Shown here: piece by piece, positions 46,041-58,553 of the stretch
How the letters are laid out: each line of letters opens with the position of its first letter
Position numbering within the stretch: the stretch's first letter is position 1
Assembly (NCBI GenBank): GCA_013399115.1
Contig: VXAA01001129.1
Location: 13,551-77,550, forward strand
Length of the DNA: 64,000 nucleotides
Reading direction: 5' to 3'
Origin: Anseranas semipalmata
Taxonomy: Eukaryota; Chordata; Aves; Anseriformes; Anseranatidae
Notes under the pieces: generated by a model
Told to the model about the DNA's origin: nothing
The model's input: only the letters and a program-made list of their open reading frames with translations
The model's database searches: none
Position numbers and translations under genes: made by a program

Positions 46041-47619
46041 ACTACAGCCTTTGAATTAGGAGCCTAGTGGTTATTTCCCCTTGTCCACATTTACTATGGG
46101 TTCAAATGAAACTTATACTGGTTAAAGAAAAGAACAGAGAAGACAACTCGTCTCCTTGGATAAAATGACTGGGTTTCTCATACTTGAATGCACTTTTTCC
46201 TCATGGAAGCAAAGGTGTTTGGGTAACTATGTTTGGCTAGTTATGCAGTCTGAATACAGAAGAGACAGAGAAGAAATACATCTTTTCACTGTATATGATC
46301 ATAAGACAGCTGAAACAATAATTTGTAGGGAGGCCCTGGGCTTAGCTTCAGATGCTTGCATTGCAACAGTCAGGTATCATTTCAAATTAGTTTTAATTCA
46401 ATATCTTTGAGAATCAGCTACAAATGAAATTCATGCACTGTTGAATAAGAGAGTTGTTGGCAAGGGCTTTGAGGAAGACAGCATTCTGAGTTTGTGCACA
46501 GCAAGAACAAAATCTGTGGGTGATGAACTAGATACAGGTTTACAGAGGACATTGCTACTTCTCTCCACAAACTGTGCCAGGCTACCAAATAAAATTCTGA
46601 GTGCTAGCTGTTGGGTAGGTTTTGGTTTTCTTCCGCCTCCCATTTCTTTCCTGTAATGGCAGCAGTGCAGCTTAAAATGCCACAATTTCTGTGATCATCT
46701 TTTCCACAGTGTCTCAAGACACTCTATGGAAAAAATCTCATAATTACCTAGTTAGGAATCACTCAGTGTTTTGTAGTGTTAAAATGTCACAAACATTCTA
46801 GTATTTTTGATGCAGGAACATCCACAAAATTGCATGAATCAAATAACCAGGATGGAAGAGAGAATGGCCTTGCAATGACTGATGCTGTTTCTTGAACATT
46901 GGTGGGTTTCTTCGTTTAATCTTCCTCCAGCAAACAAAAAAAGTGACTTGGCTTCCAAACAATGGGGAGGAGGGAGAAAGATAAGTGGAGAGGGTACTAG
47001 TGAAAGATTTAGTTAAAGTCTATTCTTCTCTGGCGTTTCTCAGAGTAGGGGTCAATGGTTTGAGAACAACAGGACTGAGTCACAGCCTGGATGAAGCAGA
47101 TGGGGCAGACCACCAGGCAGCGGGTTCCTAATAAACACTGTGGAGGGTAGATTTAACTTTTCTCACAGACTGAAGGCCATTATAGCGGTGAGAAAGTGGG
47201 ACCTGACCCTACTCAGCCTTCACGTCCATCTGCTCCTGGGAACTCCTCATACAGCAGTTTGGGTCAGAAGGGCACCTGAACTGGCCCTCTCCTCCTCCAG
47301 CAGCAGCCTGGAGATCCAGTACAGGAATCAGCAGACAGTCTTCCACAGGGGGGAGTACGGTCATTGACTAAGACCATCTGGCCCCAGTGTGTTGTCTTAT
47401 ACCCTCACCTGGAGCCCACATTGTGCTGCAAGATGAGGTGCCGCTCCAAAAAATCACAAAAGATGCTCTTGCATAAAGAGGTGACAGTCTAAGCATGAAG
47501 CTAGAGACGTCAGTGGGCACACGGACATTGATAAGGGAACACAAAGAAAGAGTGAGCCACCATAGCCTAACAGGAGCTTTGGTGAACCTGTCACCTGACT
47601 GCTGTCATGTGTGTTGCAG

Positions 47620-47650
47620 ACATCATGGCACTTTCAAAGTGGGGAATGAG
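47620..47650 (+). other. possible micro-exon
   Basis: An acceptor-like tgtgttgcag is followed 31 bases later by a consensus donor, gag|gtaagt. The pyrimidine tract is weak, and no partner exons are known. Confidence 0.15.
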
Positions 47651-50600
47651 GTAAGTTTACAGACATTCTATGGGAGTTCCTCCCAAGGGGAAGCTTGAGC
47701 AAAAGGATGAAAGTGCTTATTTGGAAGTGTGATAGGTGGGCAGGAACAGCTGACTTCATGGGGCAGTTAGATGCAAGAGTCAAATAATGGCAGTGGTGAC
47801 GGGTCAAGCAGAAATAGACAGTGAACATCCAGGAAAATGGAAACAAGCAGTTTACATCAGTTGTGATACAGGAACCAAGGTAGGAACTAGTAGAGAGAAG
47901 CAAAAAATATGATCAAGCTGCAAACTAAAAGAATAATTGTTTCAGTAGCAGTCAAAATAGACTTGAGTGGCACTCAACTTTTCATAATTTGACTCTCGTG
48001 TCTGCATGACTATTATCCAAGCCTCCTTTCCCTTCTCAAACCTGGAATAGACCCTCAGAAATCCATCAGTGACCCCATAGAGGAGTCCCTGGAGTTATAA
48101 ACCCTACAGACAGGTACTTGTTATTGAAGTTTTTAGTGTCAGTGGTCTCTGAGTACCGTTGTTAGTCTACAGAGGGATCTATGTTATGTGCCTTTTGTAG
48201 ATTTTGAGAGATCCTGACTTTAAGCTGCTAGCCCCCATGCTGCCTCCCAAACCTTTCCATAGAGCTATGTGTATGCATAGCCATAACAACATGCAGATCT
48301 GATGAAAGGGTATTGTACAAATTTCAATTCCATGTGTGAAGAAGTGTGAATACATTTTTATATGTCTCTTTGGGCACATATTATCAGACAGAGAGACTGA
48401 AAGATAGAAAGATAAAAATAACCATCCCAGAAAATTGTATGTCCAGACTATTCCACTGCTAGTAAATCGTTTGCATTTCCATACTAACATTTTTTGTTAT
48501 TTGCTGATTCATAACTTTTTCAGTTCTTTCTCAACAACATTTGTTTGTTTGCTTGTTTCTAGAGTCTCTGAACAAGCACAGCATAACTGCCTTTTGTATG
48601 CCCAATATCTACCACTGCCTCTGCTTTCAGACATGAAGTTTCCTAGACACCAAAACAAAGCATTCTGCACAAGCTCAAGAGCTTTGCTTTCATACATCAC
48701 AAGCTAGGCAGTTAATTCCCACATATTTCAGTGCTTTGCTAATCCAGAAGAAACCTACATTTGTTTGAATCCAAAGAGACTCTTAATTTGTGACTCCTTT
48801 TTTCCAAGGGAGTTATGAATTGACTAGGCTACAGATATTCAACCACATTGTACAAAAAAGGCGCAACATAAGCAGGGCCAGAAAAAGAGAACAATGATGG
48901 AGTCTGATTCTGTAGCCCAGTGACAACAGGAATCCCATGGGAGGGTAGAGCAGTCATTACTTCTCTCTTCTGCCCTGCCCTTGCACCTTGTCCTCAGTGT
49001 GTAATTCTTAAATAGTCCCTGGTTTGCTGTAACAAAACCTTGACTATACCTTCAATTCTGACTTGGAAAAAGTGGGTAACAGACGATATACCATAACTAC
49101 AAAAGCAATAAAAAATGCAGAAGGCACTCATATCACACCCCAAAACTTAACTTTGGAATTTCCTGGTGTTATTTTAACCATACGGTTTTAGCTTTGCATT
49201 AAAAGCCCTCTCTGCAGAATGCCCAGGATGTGCTCAGCTAGGAACTGCAACGTGGGCTTCTGGGTTTAGTAACTTTGACCTCTGCTGCCCAGCACCAAAT
49301 ATGCCAGTCAGCAAAGACGCAGTCCGTGCCAGTGTGGGTTATGTTAACACATTCATTTGTTGTCCGCTATAACTACTCTTATTTTCAAAGAACAAAAGGA
49401 AGATGAACAGGCCTGAATGATGGTGGATTTAAGTGTTCCTGGACTCAAACTTAAATAATAAGACCTATTTTTAGTATCAAGACACATACGCACACACAGG
49501 GGTTGGGAGTGAGGAAAAGAAAAACACACAGCATGGGTGTTAAGGAGAGGAAAACAGCATCTGCTTTGCTGGTTAGTATTTGGTGCCCTCTTCTGCACCC
49601 ATCCATATTTTTAAAGTTCTTTACAATCCGAGAGGAGCATCTGTCTGTCGTCCGTCTTTACATAGCTGTGCTTTGCTGCTAGGGGCAAGGGGTCATCCTA
49701 GCAGATGTCAGCCATTGCGGTGACGGGAAAAGTAGAATCTCTTTTTAGGTGAGGGGAATGAATTTGTTAATATTGTTGAGATTAAGAGACTATGAATAGA
49801 AATTAAAAAATATTTAACTGAGGTTTCATTTATAACATCTAAATTATTATATTAATAAAAGTAAATGGTATTTTGATTGTGACTGAATAAGAAACATACC
49901 ATGTACGTAAGGTATATAATCATTTTAATCACATGCTGATCCCAGGACAATCTCATCCCAACATATTATGAAATTACAAATAACATATAGCGTGCACAAT
50001 TCTTCATAGTAATTTAAATGTCACTTTGCTAAATGAACTTGAAGACAGATTTGCACTTCTTGAATGCAGAATCATTCTAATATTAATTTCTATTTTTCCA
50101 TTATTGAAAGATAATTTTATGCTAGAATTTCAAATACTTAAATCCAAAAGGCTCACTAATTCTGCTCTCAGCTTTTGACTTTCAGCAGCACCAAATTCAA
50201 TAGGAAAGCTTGCTAACTACCTTTATCTTTTTACCTTCAGCCTCACTGTATCTGCAGATGCACAAGCAAGGCATTGCAAATGTCTTACAGTGGTTCTCTA
50301 CCAGTCTGTCACAGCCTGGGCAGCTCTTGTTTCCTGTAGAAATATTCATTTGTTTTGAGGAGGGATGATACAAAGGTTATCATTGTGCCAGCTCACAGCT
50401 CCTCTGCTGAGAACTGAAGAGGGCAATATTTAAATCATAGATGTTATGAACATGACAAGACTCAGCATCCTGTATATCAGTCCACCTGAGCCCTTGACCC
50501 AGGGCAGGGTTGCTCAGAAACATTGTCCTGGCAAGAAGCAGAGGAATCAGGTCTGGTTTAACCCTCCCAGGTATGTCTCTGTTCCTGCTTATTGCTGACT

Positions 50601-51960
50601 GACTTCATGAGAAGAAATCCATCTGACATTTTAAAATTTACTTTCTTGGATACATAGGTTTGAGCAGCTGCTGCTAACCTCCCCTACAGTTTTGAAGCTG
50701 GTTTGTTTTCAGTCAAGCTAAACCTTAGAGCCAAAACTGTCAGATTTGGGTGACTACATTCCACACTGAGGCAGCAAAGAAATTGGCCTGATTTTTGAGG
50801 ATGAAAAACATTCAGAGTTTGCATCAACCCAGCGCCTCCAAAACTCAGGCCACCCATTTAAGTGAGCAAATGTGCATTCAGCTTCCCATAGATTCCCATT
50901 TGAAAAGGCTGGCTAGTGTTTTCGAGTTCCTTCAGTAGTGAGCTGCCAGGATTACTGACTTGTGCTGCAAACTGTTACCTTCTTTCTTTTTTTTTTCTCA
51001 CTTTGTGGGAGGAAATGTATGGTTTAATGTAATTACTAAGTTTTATACATATGCCAGAGGATAGGTAGAATGGGGAATACCACAAAATGGGGCTCGGAAA
51101 AATATAGACTGCCACCCTGAGCAGACACCTGGCCTCGAAAGCTCTTGCAGACAGGGTGCACCTGGGCGAGCCCATCCAGTGTTGGGCATCCTGTTGTCAC
51201 TCAGCAGGTTGGAGCAGCACCAGCAGTCTTGCTCTACCAAGCGGTCTGCATCTTACTGTGCGGGAGTGCACAGTCCAAATGCAGGCGCTTCCCTGCAAAG
51301 CTAACTTTAACCTAAATGTTGTCCAAGTACAACTCGTCCATAGGATCCAAACTTCAGCGTGGTGAAGCTTTTAGCGCTAATTGGCTGGACCACTAATGGG
51401 TGCAGCCTAACATTTCATCCCCTGTAGCACGGACATATGTTTGCTGTATGGGAAAACCTCAACGATACAGAGTCCTTCAGCACCTTCTGCTTAGCTAAAG
51501 AGGTCAGCCTTTTCTTATAAACAATCACCTGGAGATCTTTTGTTTTATTCTCTTTTGTTTTGTAGCTTTCTCCAGTAAAGAAATCCATAGGATGCCCATC
51601 CACAGGTCTCACATACCAACACAGTGTAGACAAAACAAACTCAAGTGTTATTTCAAACTGTGGCCGCTTTCACTCAAACAGAGCTAATACAAATGGAATA
51701 ATTCACACACTGATAACTCATGTTAACTCTTCATTGAAGACACATCCCTCAGTGGTGCACAGGAAGTGATTTTACCCTTGTGTTTTTTTCACTTAGGTAG
51801 CTAATTAACAGAAGTTAATCTGAACAAGTTTGTAGTAGATTCAAAGTGTCAGCCACAGAGATTTGTTTTCTGGTTTACATGGATCAAATCAAGTTAATTG
51901 ATGTAAACTTTTGTAACTTTTCTAATGTGGACAAGGTCAAGTGCAGAAGCAAATATGAGT
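47651..51960. other. unique AT-rich non-coding DNA
   Basis: No gene recognised. Bases 49750-50150 are especially AT-rich. Confidence 0.45.
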
Positions 51961-51969
51961 ACAGACTGG

Positions 51970-52036
51970 AAAAAAAAAAAAAAGGTTCCAGAGTTTACAG
52001 CACCTTTTTTTTTTATTTATTATTATTATTATTATT
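51970..52036. repeat. poly(A), then poly(T) and (TTA)n
   Basis: A 14-base A run at 51970-51983, then a T run and TTA units at 52005-52036. The two homopolymers are inversely oriented and could form a weak AT hairpin. Confidence 0.85.
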
Positions 52037-53888
52037 TGTGATGCCTTACACTTTTATATCACGTGGAGCTGACCATCCAGAAAAAGGAGCAGTCAGGAGG
52101 TCAATGAAATATGGAGTTGCCCTTTGCTTGTATTTGGATAACTCTGATGGATAAAACATTGTTCCACATTATTCAGGAATGACATCAAATGTTTTGCCTC
52201 CATACACAAAATATTGCAGTCTAGACTGAGAGGAGGCTTTTGACATCCTTGCTTTCTTCTCAATTTTGCAAAAAAATCACATTGAATTCATGATTAAATG
52301 AAGGCATTTAAAAATACTAAGCCAAAGCTGCACTTTGAACTCAAAGAAAGATGAAGCACCAGTGGAAAGAAAAAGGACGTTTTCCTCCTTTTACCACCAT
52401 ACCTACAGTTTTTGAAGGTGATTAACTGTTGTATGCTCTAATATTAAAAGATTTTTTAAAAGGCATTTTATTTCTGATTTAAAGAGGTGCTTCAGGAAGT
52501 AATCAGCTGTTTTACTATCCTGTTGAGATAGCTATTTCTCTGCCAGTGTAAGCTCAAGTAATATTCATATCAGTATAAGCAATGTTATGGCATACAATCT
52601 CAGAATAAACTGCGTGGAAAGCAGCTTCTAACATTGCATCATCTGCATGGTAAAAATATATGCCATTAATAGAACGTACTTACAAAGACAACAAACAGGT
52701 TGACAGGTGAACTCCCTATAAGCAACGAGCTTTATCACTACACCATCACCATGTTCCTCCAACTTAATATAACTAAGATAACTCTGATGAGTCACTTAAG
52801 AACATGATTTGAGAATAAAAACACTTTGGTCGTCTCTTTCAGTGTCACAGTCTAAATTTACCTCTGCTGGAAAAAGTTAAGAGATTCCCAAATCAAAAGG
52901 TCAGAAAACCAATATGTTAAGCATTGGTGCTTTTAGAGATGTAACGTTTAATTAATTTCTTCTTCTTCTTTTTCTCCTTGAAAAGAGGTATTAATTTATC
53001 TCAGATCAGAAACTCTTATTTCAAAACTTTAGGAAGGGTATTTCTTAGTGCTCTCTCCAGTCCAGTCAGAGCTGCGCCCATATATATAACTATGGCGTTA
53101 TTATTGCCATGCCAAATTGCCACCAGGGAAGAGCTTTCCTTACAGCTCTTTACATTATTTGTTGCCATGCCTTTCTCCATTGTCTGAGTTACATTTTCAA
53201 ACTGCATAAACCACAAGACAGGACAGGCCTAAGAGTCAAGAGTGTTTAAGAACTATCAGCTGTAAATTTGAAAATGTTTTCAAAATCTGTAACATTATTT
53301 GAGGGGAAAAAACATATTTTACCTATCATTGAAATGTTCGTCACGTCGTAGCCAATGGAGAACTCACTGATGGGCTAGGTAGAATTGCTTAAACTAGTGT
53401 TTACATGCCTTTGGAAGACACTGTTTCATTTTTCAAGGTTTACTATGGATTCATTACATTTACCTGTATCATCAGATCTCTTGTGTCCCTTGACATAAGA
53501 CTTTTAAAAATATTCTGGATTTCGTACTCAATATACTTAGTCTCTCTTATCCTCAGCTTATGATTTAAAGCAGCAGCACTCGAGTCATATGCTCAAAATG
53601 AGTCAAAAAGTAATGTAATGCAGTTGACATTTGAAAAAATGATCCATTTAATTTGAATTTTTTCTTTTCAAACCATTTACTATCTGTCTTACCACTGGTT
53701 GGTCAAAATATTTTAAAATACAAGCACATTTTTTCATTGAAATAATGCAGTACAGACCTAAAAGGCACACTTAGAAAAGAAAGTTTAAAGCCAAAGCACA
53801 CAGACCAAGGTTGACGGGTTCAGATGTGTGATGAGAAGTTCAGTGCTCGTGGTCTTATTTGAAATACCGTTTTCTATAATTTTCTGGG
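52037..53888. other. unique AT-rich non-coding DNA
   Basis: No gene or repeat family recognised. Confidence 0.45.
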
Positions 53889-54161
53889 AAAAAAAAAGGA
53901 AAAGGAAAACGAAAAGGAAAAGGAAAAGGAAAAGGAAAAGAAAAAGAAAAAGAAAAAGAAAAAGAAAAAAGAAAAAGAAAAAGAGGAAAAGGAAAAGGAA
54001 AAGAAAAAAAGAAAAAGGAAAAGGAAAAGGATAGGAAAAGGAAAAGAAAAAGGAAAAGAAAAAGGAAAAGAAAAAGGAAAAGGAAAAGAAAAAGAAAAAG
54101 AAAAAGAAAAAGAAAAAGAAAAAGAAAAAGAAAAAGAAAAAGAAAAAGAAAAAGAAAAAAA
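53889..54161. repeat. 273-bp purine tract of AAAAGG/AAAAAG hexamers
   Basis: Almost pure A/G on the plus strand, with only one C (53910) and one T (about 54032). The period is mostly six: AAAAGG units dominate at the left and AAAAAG units in the middle and right, with mixed blocks between. Because the unit is six bases, every frame is open (Lys/Arg-rich one way, Phe/Leu the other), which makes false coding frames. Confidence 0.95.
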
Positions 54162-57100
54162 TTGTCCACTAGTTTTTAACTTCCTACTTAAAAATGTGCT
54201 GTTTACTCCAACATATATAGTGCTAGTTTATGCTAACACAAGTAAGATCATATCCATAAATCAAAGACAAGAATAAAAAGTGTAATTAATATTCTCTCTT
54301 TTATACCTATTCTGTGCTTGTTTCATAATTTGTAGCAGATGGAAGCCAAATGTTTTCAAAGAATCAGAACAAGTTTTATAAAAAGATGGTTCATCTTCTC
54401 TAAATAACTTCTCCTTAAACTGCCAGTTATACTTATAATTTCAATCTATAAAAACACGATTGTTGGAATATATTATATTATTTTGGGTGGCTCAAAGTGA
54501 GTCCACATTGTTGAACCTTCTTCCATATTCCATGTCTTCATTTTAATACTACTGTCTTATTCTTTTATTTGTCTCTGGAAAAATCTAGAATTCTTTGTGA
54601 CACAGCAATATTTTCAATCTTTGTTAACAAGCTGTTATGGTATTATTTATGGTAGATTTTCTTGATTTAGATCAAAATCTGTGTTTTAAATTTATTTTAA
54701 TGCAATGACATATATAGTACATTATGAGTAATTCTAACACAAAGCAATAAAGATATCTGTCTTTTAGCTAATACTTAAAGATTTGTAAGTCAATATTTAA
54801 AGAAATGAAGTTGAAAATATAGAAATAAAAGAAACAGATCTGAATAAAATAGAACAGAGAGGGACATTAACAAAGTAGGCTTTCTCTTAAGTGAAAATTC
54901 CAGATATGGACGGAGTGAAAATAAATGGATGATGGTGGGACTGAAGTCTATGGCAGAAAAGAAGCTATAAAGGATTATAGGTAGAAGAAAAAAATGAGTA
55001 TAGATCTAGTGTGTCCAAAACACCTGAGTAAATGAGACCGAGAGGAAAACCTCTTGTTCATAAATGCACAGAAACAATTTCTTGAATGCATATCTAGGTT
55101 GCTTAATCAGAGCTTCAAAACTTCTACTGTCAAAAGTACAAAATACAGATGAATTATATTTAATTCAAAAAACGCAATCCAGTATCTCAGGTGGCAAGAT
55201 TATCTTAAAATGTTGAACAACTATCTATTCTGAACTTTCCTCAAGTAAATACCTGGAAAAACTTCTGAAGGAAAACCAAGAGAATAAGTATATTCAGAAA
55301 GCCTCATTTGCCAAGTAGACTATCACTTAGAAGCTGCAGAGAAACCATTATTTCTTGGAAAGCATCTAATACCTTATTATTGCTGGGAACAGTCCTGGTA
55401 TGTCAGTGCCATCGTAACCCTCTTAAAAATAAACGAGAAGAAAGTTAGCCAAGTTGAATGAATGTATCTATAGACAAAAGACTTTTGTTTAAGAGGTTTT
55501 TATATGTCAGCCCTGAAAGAAGAGTTCATGAAATTACCTGTTACGATGATTACAGGAATTTCATTGGGAATTTTTCTTAAAATTGAGAATACAGTTTTTG
55601 AATGGTTACCACAAGGAAGGAATGGTTTATAGTTAGTGTTTTTGAAGCAAATAAATGCTTTCCCTTACTTTGGTAACAGAGAAAAGTGGCTAGGGTTTGT
55701 GTAAGTCCATGTCAGTAGTACAAAAATGGTGCAAAGCAAGGAAGTAGATAATGCTACTGTTAAATTGTCCAGAAAAGCACATCATGTGTACTTTGCACTT
55801 CACATTTTATGATGCCCAAAGTTAAATGTATAATATAAAATTTCCAGAAGCTGAACTTTATGGTAATTATGATAATTAGGGATATTTCTCTCCAGGGAGT
55901 GAGCTCTGATAGTTAAGGAGTAACTTGATGTTAAAATAAAAATTTCCCTATGCATTGATTAATTAAATACAAGAAATCCAGGAGGTTTATTCCATAGTGG
56001 TGAGGCACATAATTGTACTTTCTGTGGGTCACAGTGTATGTTTATTATCAAACATATCTGTATCTACTGGAAGTTGAGACTGCAGCAGGGCATACCTTCT
56101 CATCTGAAACATTGCAACTATTAAAATGAATACCTGAGTGGGAAGATGTATAATCCTTTCCATTTTCATATTGCCTGCAATCCCATGCTCCATGGTGTTT
56201 TCACTTGCATTTCTGGAAGCCACCAAAAGAAATACTTACCTCACTTTCATCAACAAAAAGTTCAGGATAACACCAACACACTCAGGATGTTCTCCAGGGG
56301 CATGTCAAAGACTGCCCTGGCCTTCTTAGGACAAGGGAAGCAGTCTGGCTCACACCCACCTTCTCAATGTCTCCAGACCTTTGGGGAACAACGTCTAACA
56401 TCTGGTGGTGAATTTCTGCAGAGGCTGTGTATGTCTTCTGTAGGCAGGACAACTTCAGATTTTTCTTCTTGAGCCCTCTCCTAAGTGGCATCTGCACAGA
56501 GCCACAAAACTGCCTGAGGTCTGCTAGTGCCATGATTCCTTGGAAGCAGCATTATGTCTGGGACAGAAAGCTTCTCAGGCTCCTTCTTCAGCTCACCCTT
56601 TTCCACTTAAGGAAATGTTTTTTTTTTTATAGCAAGTGTTAGAATTGAAAACATTTTTTCCTGTGAAGAGCGAAAACACTGCTAGTTTGTCAGGAAAGCA
56701 CTTTTAAAACCAAAAGCAACCTTTCTTGTCATTCTACTGTTTAGTCCTTACACAAGTGGTGACTTTTGCCTCTGGTGAGATTGAAGTCCTGCTCTTAATG
56801 GCTACTGGTCCCAGGACTGCTAAACACTCCAGGGCAAGTGGTCATCTTTTGTTCTCCTATTGTAGCAGAACATAAATCTTAGGAAAATGAACATATAAAA
56901 GCTATTTATACAGGATCTGATCAGTGTCATACCTGCCATACACTCGGGCAAATCAGATCAATAAGGTCAAACCTGTCTGTAGGTGGGATCAGTAAGGTAT
57001 GGAGCTGTCCCTGAAGTATGTGCAAGAGTGAAATGCTAAATGATGGGATCTTTTGTGGACAAGTTAGACTTGCCTTCAAATTCTGATTCAGTGCTAGATT

Positions 57101-58420
57101 TATAGGAATGTAGAGGAACGCGTGCTGATAGCAGAGTCCCATAGAAATACAAAAGAAAGGCAAAGAAAAATGTCTATCCTATTGATCCCAGAAGAGTTAC
57201 GCGTAGTTGACTCCCCTTCCCTTTTATTTTCAGTGCTTAAAACTGAAGTTTTTATTTTGAATAGCATCATATTTTCCCTGACAACTTCACTCTAGATTTT
57301 TTTTTCCTGAAGATTCCTTGCATAAAAAGCTTATATTTCTTTCCATATTTGCTCAGAACATGTAGACCCCAACAAAAACTCTTGATGAAACTCCTGTTTG
57401 ATTCTGTTATTTTTAGTTTATCCAGAAGAGTGGAAAACTAGTAATCACAGCCCACTTAGTGGGGGACAGTGGAGTCCTCTCCCAGGAGATATTTAACAAG
57501 CCTTTTCATGTTGCTTTGCTTTTATTTAAGTAAACTGAAATGGTTTAATGTGATTTGTTTTAACTGTATTTTATATCTAAGAACAGTTTGACCTTTGCAT
57601 GTAACTTTATAAATGACTGGGAAGGCTTGGCCAAAGAGACAAAATGTCTGGCACCCTTTAAAATAAGCTGGAGCCTACTTACCTCTGCAAGGTTCAGGAT
57701 AATTGCTGCTAGCGAGCCATGTTCAGCTAGGCTGTGACAGCACATTACAAATGACACACGACTTGTGTCATCAACATGTAAATAAATCGGTCAGTTTGTA
57801 ACTATGCTCACAGAAGTTGCAGAATCCTTTCTCTTTTCCCCAAACCCCTGCAAACTTTCTCTCCCCTGTTTTGCCTCCTGTTTTGAAAGAGAACTACCAT
57901 AATCTGACAAATACAGTTGCTTGCTGCAGATGTTCAGATTTAGGCTGACATGCAGTATTAGCTTCTCACATGTAAGGAGGTGATGATTCAGGCATTTTCT
58001 ACTGATACTTATAATAACCTCAATTATGCATACTATTTCATGAGTTAGCTCCAGACTGCATCATTTGCCCTCTTAAGCTGAAATTGCCGAGCAACCTTAG
58101 TTGAAGACAGCAAAGTAAGAGATGTCAAACAGAGTCTGCCTTTCTACCTGCAGGTCAGATGGTTTAGAAGATAGAGCAGAGCGTTCGGCAGTGCCTCCTG
58201 CTCTCCTCCTCAGGAATATTTTCTGTAGTTGCAATTTGGCCCAAAGTGGTCAGTGGCTAACAGTTTCTCAAGGCCGGTATAAAATGCCTGGAGGGAAACC
58301 TATTATCCAAGTGCCAGCCTAGCTCACAGAGAGCGGAGTACTACTCCTGCATTCAGGTTAGCTCTTGCACGTGAGCATGAACGCTGAAGAAGCTTCCTGT
58401 GCTTACTTCCCCCTCCAAAC
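54162..58420. other. unique AT-rich non-coding DNA
   Basis: No gene recognised. The stretch to about 55980 is among the most AT-rich of the window. 56100-56640 has several short frames without domains. Confidence 0.45.
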
Positions 58421-58424
58421 TTAC

Positions 58425-58553
58425 CCATGGAGGATTATTGTGGACTAAGCTCTTCTCGCGTTGCAGAAATACGGGAAGAATCTTTTCCAGGTGTCCCGTT
58501 GGCTGGCTCTTCTGCTGGCACCCACGGAGTAGACTGTAGGTAGTGCCTCATTG
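58425..58553 (-). other. candidate exon of a minus-strand transcript
   Basis: On the minus strand a textbook acceptor (ttctttttcacttctctgtt, then attacag) precedes 129 bases that end CCATGG followed by gtaagt, a consensus donor. All three frames contain stops. One frame is open for 38 codons from an ATG two bases in and ends in a polar ...TREELSPQ-stop. It could be a non-coding RNA exon, or a last coding exon followed by a 3' UTR intron. I recognise no protein. Confidence 0.35.

Larger units (their letters stand above)
43801..47610. other. unique non-coding DNA
   Basis: No gene recognised. It includes a TATAGA-type microsatellite at 44229-44249, a T-rich tract at about 45205-45232 and three decayed copies of an 11-base unit (tctcactgat) at 46008-46040. 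Confidence 0.45.

Noticed and set aside
53828..54169. Lys/Arg-rich (plus) and Phe/Leu-rich (minus) frames
   Set aside because: Pure products of the hexanucleotide purine repeat.
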